Of a stretch of 64,000 nucleotides of DNA, positions 53,907 to 63,801 are shown in pieces. Numbering within the stretch: position 1 is the stretch's first letter; every line of letters starts with the position of its first letter. The DNA is from Ectobius pallidus. Taxonomy: Eukaryota > Arthropoda > Insecta > Blattodea > Ectobiidae. The notes under the pieces are model-generated. The model did not search any database. It saw only the letters and a list, made by a program, of their open reading frames with translations, and was not told where the DNA came from. The translations under genes and the position numbers were made by a program. The DNA is taken from the NCBI GenBank assembly GCA_964059195.1, contig CAXKWD010000004.1, positions 118,127,938 to 118,191,937 of the forward strand, given 5' to 3'.

Positions 53907-55293
53907 TATAAAATTGAAAGAGTGTCCACCTTAAAACCCTTGTCGTGGCACTTATCTGGGGCCACTTATATACCTAATATAAAATAAAATAATATAGAAG
54001 GCACACGCACACATTAAAAACAATGTTGTCATAATATTAAAATCTTCTTCTTGGTCCCAGATGCGTCCATTACTTGAATATGCATTTCGATGCATCATTT
54101 GGCAGAGTGACTGTTGTATCTCCAAATCTGAACTGAAGATGATGCAGTAGCGGCTCGTGGCTCAAAACGAAAGTGTGCTGCAAATACTATTTCATTCAGC
54201 AAACTTAGAATATTTTTAAAAATTATTAGTAGGCCTATCTACACTGCTCGTCTCTTAATCCATCTCTGGGAACTCTCACGCGATATTCTCTGCCCTAATT
54301 ATTTCTTTTTCTAATTTCTGTCGTCTCGTCGAACGTTGTGTGAGTTGTGTGACGAGAGAAAATATCAAAAATAAAAATAAAAATAAATAATAATAACAAT
54401 AATAATAATGATAATAATAATATTAATAAATGATAATAATAATAATTAGGGCAGGGAAAATCGTGTGAGAGTTCCCCGAAATGAAATAAGAGACAAGAAA
54501 ATAGTATTTTTAATGATCGAGGTAGAGGAAGTCGCTTAGTGTTCCCAGTGCGACAGAATACTTAATCGGGGTTGTGGAATCCGGGTTTTCCTGAATTTAA
54601 CACATTCGAATTTGGCGGTGAAGATGAAAAGCATTGCTTACTCGCTACATCATGGCCTCCTACCGTCAGATGGCGGAAGATATTCTCACATAACTAACAG
54701 CGCGCCCGCCGGTGAGACGTGAACCTCCCTCAGAATCCCACTCTGGGCTGCCCGCTGCCGCAGCGCATCCTGCAGGTTAAAACTCCCATATACTCCCTGC
54801 AGTCTAGGTTGAGCATGACGTCACACCCTACGAGCGCTGCGCTGTTCGCAAAATGCATTCACGAGGCGGAAAAGATAATATTCACATTACCGACTCTTCA
54901 CTCCCAAGCTACCAGCTAAGAAATTCTCGCGTGGACGCGCCAAGTTCAAAATCTACGCAAAAGAAAATAAAATATTGCGTTTGAAAATAACATTATACGA
55001 CGAGCAGAAAACAAGCTGTGTGCTGCAGAACTGCAGCACATAGGAGAAACCGCCACTGAGATGATGCAACTTGCATCGAAATGTATATTCAACTAATGGA
55101 CGCATCTGGGACCAAGAAGAAGATTTTAATATTATGACAACATTGTTTTTAATGTGTGCATGTGCCTTCTATATTATTTTATTTTATATTATATAAGTGG
55201 CCCCAGATAAGTGCTATGACAAGGGTTTTAAGGTGGACACTCTTTCAATTTTATAACTATTTTAACCCTGTCTGAAGATGAAATTCATTAATA
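53907..55293. mobile_element. Inverted-repeat element with 12-bp TSD, hAT in its centre
   Basis: The direct repeat ATTGTTTTAAAT (53895-53906, 55294-55305) flanks arms of about 200 bp: 53907-54120 against 55067-55256, with GAGTGTCCACCTTAAAACCC and TTGGTCCCAGATGCGTCCAT shared in inverse. The right side has about 37 extra bp (CTATTTTAACCCTGTCTGAA...). The inner text TGAAGATGATG ... GCATCGAAATG resembles the GAAGATG...CGAAA(C) end found at Penelope-like elements. A 12-bp TSD also fits a retroelement. The class is inference. Confidence 0.65.
54145..55058. mobile_element. Non-autonomous hAT, 8-bp TSD
   Basis: The ends are CAGTAGCGGCTCGTGG and the inverse of CAGTGGCGGTTTC. The perfect 8-bp target duplication AGATGATG is at 54137-54144 and 55059-55066. 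It has an (AAT/AATA)n tract at 54370-54445 and no ORF. Its right-centre portion recurs, degraded, at 1290-1460 and 13440-13525. Confidence 0.93.
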
Positions 55294-55429
55294 ATTGTTT
55301 TAAATGTTAACACTTTCCACACCATGCCATTTTTCAGCGTTATCACTCTGTGAACCGGGTGTTTTCTTCCGTTTTTGCGATTTTTACAAAATGTACAATA
55401 TTCATTACAAAATAATTAATTACTTACCC

Positions 55430-55900
55430 ATGAAAATTGAAACTTCCTCTTCTAGAAATAATATTCTTTTTACTTTCTCGCATATACTTAGTATAGAAAA
55501 AGTGGTGTGATCATGACAAAAAATCAAAATTAAGATAACACCGGAAATACATGTTTCACGATGCCTAGACAAAGAAAAAAGTGTTTTTGGAATGACATCT
55601 GTCTGTCTGTCCATCTCTCCATCTGTCTGTCTGTGGACAAGCACGGTTCATTGTGTTGTACTTCTTTTTTTTAATTAAGGACTTTTTCGGAATTTTATCG
55701 AACCGCCCAGAAATTGAGTTTTATAACTGAAATATTAAGGGGACTTTTCATGAAAACTTTTTGACGAATTTTGATTTTTGAAAAATTCGCTGTAACGATT
55801 TTAATTAAAATTTAAAATTGCAAACTCTTATCTATGACTAATAAAATGGCTATATCCGTTTTTCTGCAAAAATGACTTGGGGGTACTTTACTCATATCCA
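55430..55900 (-). repeat. Repeat family with (CAGA)n core, minus copy
   Basis: On the minus strand it has (CAGA)n at 55600-55632, 'CCAAAAACACTTTTTTC', and a conserved GAAACATGTATTTCCGG tail ending in AAGAGGAAG. It is related to 34690-35135 in opposite orientation. Confidence 0.6.
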
Positions 55901-56194
55901 TTTTAAATTTTTCTAGCTAATTTCCATTAGGCCTACTACATGAAAACCAATCACAGTAAAGTTGTAGGGAAAATTAAAATGAACATTTTTTGTTAAACAT
56001 ATTTCTTTATACAATTAATAGATATTAAGATAAAAATGAAATAAGTACGGCTTAAATGCGAATTTCAGAACATACGTGTCAATTAAAATATGAATGACAT
56101 TTTGTTGCCCATAGTAACAAGAAAATAGTAATCTAATTAAATTATTGTTGTGAAATCAGTCAATTTAGCATAGTCGTAATGAACACACAAAAAC

Positions 56195-56330
56195 CTATTA
56201 CAACGAGGTGGTATAGGCTAATACGGAAGAGGTCCTGGGTTCAAATCAAACCTCGTGGCTGCAAAAATTGATTTGGGTTTTTCATGGTTTCCTCATTCGC
56301 AAATCAAACGCCGGATTTGTAGGACTTGAT
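56195..56330 (+). repeat. tRNA-like SINE fragment
   Basis: B box GGGTTCAAATCAAACC follows an A-box-like GGTGGTATAGGCTAAT, then GATTTGGGTTTTTCATGGTT TCC-type body text. Short and degraded. Confidence 0.5.
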
Positions 56331-56390
56331 TTATTTTATGACCAGGTAATAAATTTTGTCAAATCATGATTTACTTAGAAAAAAAAAATA

Positions 56391-57447
56391 TGAGGGCCAT
56401 ACTGAAAGTTGTGAGAAACATTTTTTCACAACCTTAATCTTTATTTGTAAGTGAAACTATGTATCATCTCAATCTACAGACCTTTCTTTCACTTTTCCAC
56501 ATAGTCTCCGTTTTTTTGTACACATGTTACCCATTGTTCTGCAAGTTTGAAAATAACCTTGCTATAGAATTCCGTTCCAGCTGCCCATAGACACTGACGC
56601 ACTGCTTGCTGAATATCCTCCAGTGTCTCGTAGCGTTGGTCTCGCATCTGTTCTATTGACCGAGGACCACAAACGTCAGAGATGAACCATTGCCCAAAAC
56701 CTTCTTCAGAGATTTTGAAATGAAGGTAATGAATTTTTTATGATTATTGTGACTAGAGATGAAAGCTGGTTCCATCATTATGAACCTGAAACAAAATGAC
56801 ACAGTATGGAATGGCGCCACTTGAATTCACCATCGAAGAAGAAAGTGAAGACAGTGCCATCTGTAGGGAAAGTTATGGGGAGCGTCTTCTGGGATGCACA
56901 GGGTTGCATTCTGGTTGAGTTTCTTGAGCCTGGACAAACCATAAATTCTGCCCGCTACATCCAGACACTTTTGATGCTCTGTCATGCATTGCATGATAAA
57001 CGTCCTGGAAAGAAGATCATCCTTCAACAGGATAATGCACGTCCACTATGGAGCAGATCAGGAGATTTGGGTGGTAAACACTTCCACATCCTCCCTACAG
57101 CCCCGACGTGGCACCCTCCGACTACCATCTTTTTGGTTTTGTGAAGGAATAGATGTGAGGCTAATGCTACGAGACACTGGAGGATATTCGGCAAGCAGTG
57201 CATCAGTGTCTACGAGCAGCTGGAACGGAATTCTATCTCAAGGGTATTTTCAAACGTGCAGAATGATGGGAAGCATGTGCGAAAAAAAAAAAAAAAAAAA
57301 AAAAAAAAACAACAACAACAACACACGGAGACTATGTGGAAAAGTGAAAGAAAGTTCTGTAGATTGAGATGATATACTTGGTTTCACTTACAAATAAAGA
57401 TTAAGGTTGTGATAAAATGTTGCTCACGACTTTCAGTATTCCCCTTG
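56391..57447. mobile_element. mariner element built of two inverted 3' ends
   Basis: It is bounded by TA (56389-56390, 57448-57449). The left terminus TGAGGGCCATACTGAAAGT mirrors the right terminus (inverse CAAGGGGAATACTGAAAGT). The left 300 bp (56400-56690) are the inverted 3' end of the element: reversed text 'AGCAAGCAGTGCGTCAGTG' matches 57193-57211, and GAAAGAAAGGTCTGTAGATT matches 57345-57364. The right part holds transposase coding in + orientation. A poly-A run (57280-57309) and (AAC)n lie at the 3' end. Confidence 0.85.
56735..57160 (+). pseudogene. mariner transposase C-terminal half
   Basis: It reads TRDESWFHHYEPETK, a stop, then SPSKKKVKTVPSVGKVMGSV, then FWDAQGCILVEFLEPGQTIN and ILQQDNARP. 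It shows the mariner 'DE.W...Y.PE.K' first acidic motif and the 'QQDNARP' second motif. The third acidic motif (SPD.AP.DYH.F) survives in a shifted frame (CCAACGTGGCACCCTCCGAC-like text near 57105). Nonsense and frameshift changes disable it. Confidence 0.85.
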
Positions 57448-57496
57448 TATATTGACTGATGTGTACACCCACTCAAAATATCCATCCTCTGCCATT

Positions 57497-57497
57497 G

Positions 57498-57540
<43 letters not shown>

Positions 57541-57541
57541 G
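57497..57541 (+). repeat. (ATT)n microsatellite
   Basis: About 14 ATT units immediately 5' of the two-ORF LINE, possibly its integration site or 5' junction. Confidence 0.95.
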
Positions 57542-57638
57542 TATAGTATGAGACTCCACCGTGAGTGGACGTGTTGTGTGTTCTCTCTGCTATAGTGGTG
57601 ACCTACTTACTATTTCATTGACAGTGCTTGGATCTCCA

Positions 57639-58931
57639 ATGGCGCCTAGTGCCGACTTGTGCCCTTTGTGCAACAAGGGATTTCAAGGAAGGCAAAAACA
57701 TTTATACTGTAGTGGGAACTGTAAGGCCCGTTTTCATTTATCTTGTCTAAATATAACAGATATAGAGGCTACCCTCTACCACAAGGATGGCGAGAGCACC
57801 TACGTTTGTGGTAAGTGCACTCAATTAAGGAAAGCCCTCAGGAATGATGATACTCCTGTTAGATCTAGATCTAATTCAGTTCCTGATGAGAGTATATCTG
57901 CAACTCATATTCACCCAGGGAGGTGTAACATCTCCTTGGACGGCAAACTTGAAGCCATTATTGAGGCTAATAGATCTTCATCAGTAGCAGTGTCAGCTAT
58001 TACTGAACTACTGACAAAAATTCTCTCCGAGGTCTCCGACCTAAGAGAGGAAAATAAAAATCTACGAAAAGAGATCTATGGCCTCCGAGATCTCCTAAAC
58101 GTCTCACGAGTCCAACAAGGAGCTAGTTCAAGTGGTACCAATATTCCCCAGCAGCTTAGTAAGAAAGTTGCAAATATCATCCAACCGGCTAAATATTCTG
58201 AAGTGGTGGCTGCCATCAATAGAGAGACTACCTCTGCCAACAGTGGAAGTGCTGCCAATACCAGTAATGGTTCAGGTGGTGTTTCAGCTTCCTCAAGCGG
58301 CAGTGTCAAACTGCCAGTGCCCAATCGGGCCACTACAAGTGCCAGTTCCAGTGCCAGTGTGTCTAGTGCCATTAATTCTAATCTCGCAGTGCCCACCACA
58401 CTTAGTGCCCCGGTATCCGATGGAGGTGACACCAATGACGGCTTCACAGTTGTCTCTAAAAAACATAGGGTTAAGAAGGCCCCGCTAATAGGAGTTAGGA
58501 ATTCTTCCTCACTACCAGTAGTTGCCAAACCGACTAAAGGTAAAGCCCTATTCGTGTCACGCTATGGTAACACTGTAAATGCGGAAGATATAGCAGAATC
58601 CCTACGTACCCAGGTAAATCTCAAAACATTTGCAGTGACAAGGCTGAAAACTAAATTTAATTCTTATGCCAGCTTTCATATTTCTGTTTGTGAGGAAGAT
58701 TTCCCTCTTATTAATAATGTAGATATCTGGCCAAGAGGGGTGCTGTTTTTTCCTTTCCGTGGCCGCCTACAGGAGGAACAAATCGCGCCCACCAGTCTGG
58801 TATGTAGCCCTTCAACGAAGTCGCAGGGTAAAACTCCTGAAAAATCCAGTAGATCTTCCCCTAGGAAGATTATGGATACACTGCTAGCCAGAACATCTTC
58901 TAAAAGCAGCCTTGGAGGGGGCTCTCCTTAA
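57639..58931 (+). CDS. LINE ORF1 with PHD-type zinc finger
   Basis: The first ATG of the open frame is at 57639 (430 codons, MAPSADLCPLCNKGF). A PHD-like finger follows: C..C ... C....C.ARFHLSC ... Y.C.KC (residues about 8-60). Then come an S/T-rich linker, a coiled coil (SDLREENKNLRKEIYGLRDL, residues about 150-175), a long Ser/Ala-rich low-complexity region, and a C-terminal domain with DGFTVVSKKHRVKK. PHD-bearing ORF1 proteins occur in CR1/Jockey-related LINEs and bind the element RNA. The frame is intact. ORF2 starts six bases after the stop. Confidence 0.88.
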   Translation: MAPSADLCPLCNKGFQGRQKHLYCSGNCKARFHLSCLNITDIEATLYHKDGESTYVCGKCTQLRKALRNDDTPVRSRSNSVPDESISATHIHPGRCNISLDGKLEAIIEANRSSSVAVSAITELLTKILSEVSDLREENKNLRKEIYGLRDLLNVSRVQQGASSSGTNIPQQLSKKVANIIQPAKYSEVVAAINRETTSANSGSAANTSNGSGGVSASSSGSVKLPVPNRATTSASSSASVSSAINSNLAVPTTLSAPVSDGGDTNDGFTVVSKKHRVKKAPLIGVRNSSSLPVVAKPTKGKALFVSRYGNTVNAEDIAESLRTQVNLKTFAVTRLKTKFNSYASFHISVCEEDFPLINNVDIWPRGVLFFPFRGRLQEEQIAPTSLVCSPSTKSQGKTPEKSSRSSPRKIMDTLLARTSSKSSLGGGSP

Positions 58932-58937
58932 CCCTAA

Positions 58938-61406
58938 ATGGCAAATAGTTGTGATTATATGGATCAGTCTATGTTTAGTAATAGCAATTTAGGCACTGAA
59001 ATTTATTACCAAAATGTTCGTGGTTTAAGAACTAAATCCACGGACCTTTTCGACAATATTAACACAAATGAACCCATCATCATTTGTCTTACTGAAACAT
59101 GGTTAAATGATGACCATTATGATCACAATTATTTTCCTGAAATATATCAGGTGTACAGATCTGACAGAAAATATACACTAGTTAGCCAAACTCGGGGAGG
59201 AGGGTCTTTAATTGCCATCAGCAACAGTGTCAGGCAGAAACGTAGACCTGAATTTGAACAGACAGATGAATGTGTGTGGATTGAGTTAACTCTCAAAAAT
59301 GCTCAGCCTATTTTAATTGGATGCCATTATTTTGCGCCCAATACGAGTATTGCTGCATTTCAGCAGTATTTTAATTTTCTCGAAAATAATTTAGATTGTA
59401 ACAACTTTCAGGTCATTTTACTCGGTGATTTTAATATCCCGGGTTTCGATTGGCTGGCAGGTGTTGCACCTAATTTATATCACTATCATAAAATTAAAGG
59501 TGAAATTGTACACCAAACATGCTCTTTTCTAAATTTGTCTCAAATCAATGACACTGTCCCTAGTAAAAATTTATTAGACTTAGTTTTTACAAGTCTGGAC
59601 GAGATCACTGTATCAATACCGGATTATGCACTTGTGAATATAGATAATTATCATCCCCCTATTGTTATGAATTTAATAAGCCAAGTGAGCGAAGGTACTC
59701 AGTTCCCAACAGAAAGTTTATGCTATCACAAAGGTGACTATTATAAACTATACAACACATTAGCTGCATCTGACTGGTCCACAGTGTACAATCAAAAATC
59801 ACCTGACACTGTTGTTGAAAATCTTGCTTACTTAGTTAGTGATGCAATTAATAAGTCAATCCCTAAAACATTTGCTGTTAAACCAAAATATCCGGCTTGG
59901 TTTTCAAGAGAGCTCAAATTATATATAAGGAAAAAGAAACATTATTATCGACTTTTCAAAAAACACTCGACTGATTTGTATTATCAATGCTTCTCAGACT
60001 ACCGAAGATTGGTAAAAGTAACTATTAAAATTGATAGACAAAAATGGTACAAATCAATAGATCAAGATTTAAAGTCAAACCCTGCTAAATTTTGGAGTTA
60101 TGTTTCGAAGTTACGAAATAAAAATGATCCCGTATTGCATGTTAAAATGAACAATACCACTGTTTCAGAACCATCAAAGCTAGTGAATATTTTCGCAGAG
60201 CATTTTCAGATTATTAATACGCCCACTAATGCAGTACCGGGGCCCTATGCTCAAACTGTCACATCTGAATGCCTACATGTTCCAACTATCATAGATTCCG
60301 ATGTCTTGGTAGCTATTCGACACTTGAAACCATCTAAGAGTTCGGGACTCGACCAGATACCAAGCTTTATTGTTAAGGGGTGTGCCCCAATACTGACACC
60401 TGTACTTACATATGTGTATAACCTTTCGCTGGAAACTGAAACTTTTCCTTCAAGTTGGAAAATTTCTGCTATCAGACCGGTACATAAGAAAGGCAAAAGC
60501 AAAGAAGTGGCGAACTTTAGGCCCATAGCCATATTAAATACATTTTCAAAAATTTTTGAAACCATCATTCATAAACATATTTCATTTTTGAGTAAAAATA
60601 AATTAAATGATTTCCAGCACGGTTTTACCAAGGACATGTCCACAGCAACCAATATTATCACTTTTCTCAATGACATACTTAAAGAAAATTGCTCACAATC
60701 GCAATCAGACGCCATATTTTTTGACCTGAGCAGAGCATTTGATGTAGTAAATCACGATCTTCTTGTTAAAAAATTGAGTAATTTAGGTCTACATAACAAG
60801 TATGTCAATTGGTTTTCAAGTTATTTAAGAAACAGATCTGCTCGAGTTAGAATATCTAACTATTTTTCTGAGCCTTTTTACATACCAGATGGTGTACCCC
60901 AGGGGTCAGTGTTGGGTCCCTTCTTGTTCTTAGTTTTTATTAACGACATATCTAATATGCTAACATGTAAGAAAATAGCATACGCAGACGACCTATGTAT
61001 ATGGAATAAAATATCTACGGCTTCGGACTGCAAATTACTGCAAAGGAATATCGATTACATACACCAGTGGTGTAAATCAAATTTAATGATAATTAACACC
61101 AGTAAGACTCAGAGCATGATATTTAGTAGAAAAACTAACCAAATAATATACAATTATCGTCTTGGCCAAAACATAATAGCACGTTCAGAAAATATAAAAT
61201 ACCTCGGTATCTATCTAGACTCAAAATTATACTTTCATGTCCATATTGACCATATTTTCACACAGGCTTTAAAAACTCTTGGATTAGTTCGTTTAATTTC
61301 TCATAATTTAAAAAGCATAGAGTCATTAATTACTCTTTACAAATTTTTAATTCGCAGTGGCTTAGAATATTGCAGTGTTGCATATAACAGCATTACAGTA
61401 TCTGAC
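58938..61406 (+). CDS. LINE ORF2: AP endonuclease and reverse transcriptase, interrupted
   Basis: It starts at ATG 58938. Endonuclease: IYYQNVRGLRTK, LTETWL (E), LLGDFNIPGFDW (near residue 165) and 'NIDNYHPPIVM' near 237. RT: FRPIAILNTFSKIFETII, FFDLSRAFDVVNHDLL (near 594), GVPQGSVLGPFLFLVFINDI, KIAYADDLCIW (near 680) and KYLGIYLDSKLYFHVHI. There is no RNase H before the break. The frame is intact up to the insertion of TIR element 3 at 61411, and the same frame resumes at 63802. The catalytic EN histidine context is unusual (Y-H-P-P where S-D-H-x is usual). Clade: Jockey/CR1-like. Confidence 0.92.
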
Positions 61407-62230
61407 AGTAGAGCCAATCCATGTGAAAGTGGACAAAGGTGGTTACATATTTTTTTTATGTGACATAGACATGTTATATATCAAAGTAAAGGTAAAAGAC
61501 TGTAGAATTTGAAAATAGATTCACAATTCTATTAAATTAAAGGTATCTATATAATAACAACTGCTGAAATGTGTATTTTTTTCGTTCACTGAAATTTATA
61601 ATTTAACATGTTGGCTAGTACTGCATTACACTCATGGAATCAGTAGATTTGCTGCAATTTTTTATTTCACCCACAAAAGCACAAATAAGTGAAGATTTTG
61701 TCATCATAAAACAAATTTTTAAGATGAGTTTCAGTGAAGATATTCATCAAATCAATTTTCAAGGTATCCTTGTCACACCCGTCACAAAAAACATGTAATA
61801 GTTTGGGTAGAAAGCCAAGTAATCATGGTATAAAATGGAAACTTGGTAAAAGTTAAGATATTTCAATACAGAAGACACACCTAAAATATAATTTTGAAAT
61901 GCCTACTATTTTGGCTTAATTTTGATGTGACGGGTGTGACACATGTTGCGTGACGGGTGTGACATATGTTGTGTGACGGGTGTGACACTTATGGAAAATG
62001 CCTCTTGCAGTTTTTGTATAGTGATTATTTCATGCAGATGTTGAATAAATCATATGTTTTCATTATTACTATCTTTTAAATGGCTCTTGGACTTCTTGGA
62101 CTAACATGGTACAGAACAGAACTTCGTAGTTTGCAAGACAAAGAAACTACGATCTACCAACTTTGGCTATGGATGACACGGATGACCGGTGGAAATGTCA
62201 CAAATGTTTTAATGGTGGTAAAGAAGTGAG

Positions 62231-62536
62231 GTAAAGATCTAGTGATCCCTATAGAGGCCATGAAGGCTTTTAGGATTCAAACATTCAACCTCCAACAATT
62301 TTAGACTTTTAGCACATGAAGGTGGTAAGGTTGTCAGTCTTATGCACTGGCTGCCTTTACCCCAGAATTGCTTCTGGTACCCATTTCTGTTAGAAGATGA
62401 GTTGACCTCAGGGCCATAGTGCCAGCAGAAGAATTAGGGCAATTGAAAAATCTCAAAAACCTCATCAGGAATTGAACTTGTGCCCTTCAGGTTTGTAGCA
62501 CAGTGCCTCAACCAGCAGCATGACATTGTACCCCAA
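62231..62536 (-). mobile_element. SINE family S1, full-length copy inside TIR element 3
   Basis: Exactly 306 bp, like 21643-21948, flanked by TAAAGAAGTGAG (62219-62230) and TAAAGAAGTAAG (62537-62548). The head is at the right (B box reversed from CAGGAATTGAACTTG). The 14-kb copy of TIR family 3 has the same SINE head with the same right flank (CATTGTACCCCAATAAA). Confidence 0.9.
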
Positions 62537-62923
62537 TAAAGAAGTAAGAGTGATAGCCTAGTTAATTTTGTGCCTGATTTCTGTACTGGTAACTGTGTAT
62601 CTTAGAACTGCTAAGAAATCCAGACAGACAATACCTCTAACAGCCTATGAAATGAGTAGGCCTACATGGAAACAAATGAAGGAGAACAGATAGAAAAACA
62701 ATCAGCCAATCTAAATATAACTATAGAATATTATTTTTGTATGAGAGACAACAAAAATGACCTGGTGACAAGAATAACCAGATCCACATCAATTCAGTAA
62801 AAGTTTGTGAAGAGCTCAGGCTTCCAAGTAGTCCAGGATTTTAGAGTAGAGGACAACGAAAACTGACTAACTAGTACCGGAGGAACATTTCACTTCACAA
62901 CTTTACACAAGCCTGTTAAAAAT

Positions 62924-63060
62924 ATGGACAGAGTGGAAAAAAGACTAACAAGGGAATTCTTTTTTATGCTGCGATCATGTGCTGGGATTCCCCAGGATTG
63001 GTATATTATCACAAAAAATTTTCATGAAATTCATGCAAAATGGTACAGAGGCAGAAGGTG
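62924..63060 (+). other. Protein-like segment repeated at 63650-63758
   Basis: 62980-63058 reads GIPQDWYIITKNFHEIHAKW then YRGRR. 63660-63758 reads YFLLPMGWYVNTKNFDDIPA then IWFRGRKKYV and a stop. The two are clearly related at protein level, so TIR element 3 keeps a duplicated coding remnant around the second SINE. Function unknown. Confidence 0.55.
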
Positions 63061-63360
63061 CAAAGTGTGGTTAGCGTTGCAGATTACAGATCCATCGGCC
63101 TGGGTTCGATCCCCGGTACCACCTCGAATTTTTCTGAGGTAAGGAGGTCTGGTAAGGGTACATTCAGCCTCGTGATTCAAATTGAGGAGCTACTTGATAG
63201 AGAAGTATCGTCTCCGGTCATGAAAACCACCAATAATGGCCGTGGGTGTCGTCATGCTGACCACATGCCCCCCAATCCTACCATCTGCCTATGGTAGATG
63301 ATACAGCGGTCGGGTGGTAGGCCAAGTCCCTCCAGGGACGGAGTTTAGTTTAGTTTAAGT
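63060..63360 (+). mobile_element. tRNA-derived SINE with (TTTAG)n tail
   Basis: A-box-like GTGGTTAGCGTTGCAG and B box GGGTTCGATCCCCGG are about 35 bp apart. A conserved body follows (GGAGGTCTGGTAAGG, CCCTCCAGGGACGGAG), and the tail is GTTTAGTTTAGTTTAAG. It is a different family from S1. It lies in the right half of TIR element 3, and the 5' border is approximate. Confidence 0.75.
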
Positions 63361-63801
63361 CTCGGTTATAAGTTGATGTTGTCCCATCCGACATGTCACA
63401 CCCGTCACGTCACACCCGTCACACTGATAAAGTAAATTTTCAATAACTATATAAATATTTTTTTAAAATCTAATTATGCATTTCAGTATGTTTATCAGTC
63501 CTCTTACTTGAAAAAATAAAAGAAATATAGTGAAGCTAATCAATTCACAGAAATTTCAATTAAACCTACATGAGAAAAAACCTTTGTCCAATTATGGTCA
63601 CACCCGTCACATGCCCAATATATTTTCCAGCTCAAGCATACAGCCTTGAAAAAAACATTAGATCATATTTTCTACTTCCAATGGGTTGGTATGTTAACAC
63701 AAAAAACTTTGATGACATTCCTGCAATATGGTTCAGAGGTAGAAAGAAATATGTGTAATGAAATCTGTCCAAATGTCACACCCGTCACTATGGATTGGCT
63801 C

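Larger units (their letters stand above)
61411..63801. mobile_element. TIR element 3 with dispersed GTCACACCCGTCAC motif
   Basis: The ends are GAGCCAATCCAT / ATGGATTGGCTC, with a perfect 4-bp target duplication AGTA at 61407-61410 and 63802-63805. Insertion within LINE ORF2 proves the empty site (codons Ser-Asp-Ser-Asn-Lys). The motif is at 61772, inverted at 61927, 61950 and 61973, and direct at 63395, 63409, 63597 and 63775: four per side. It contains SINE S1 (62231-62536) and a second SINE (63060-63360). There is no full transposase. Confidence 0.93.

Noticed and set aside
57561..57638. LINE ORF1 starting at GTG 57561
   Set aside because: The frame is open there, but the first ATG (57639) lies just before the PHD finger and is the more plausible eukaryotic start.
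58076..58528. 150-codon minus-strand ORF
   Set aside because: Antisense to the Ser/Ala-rich part of LINE ORF1; low complexity explains its openness.
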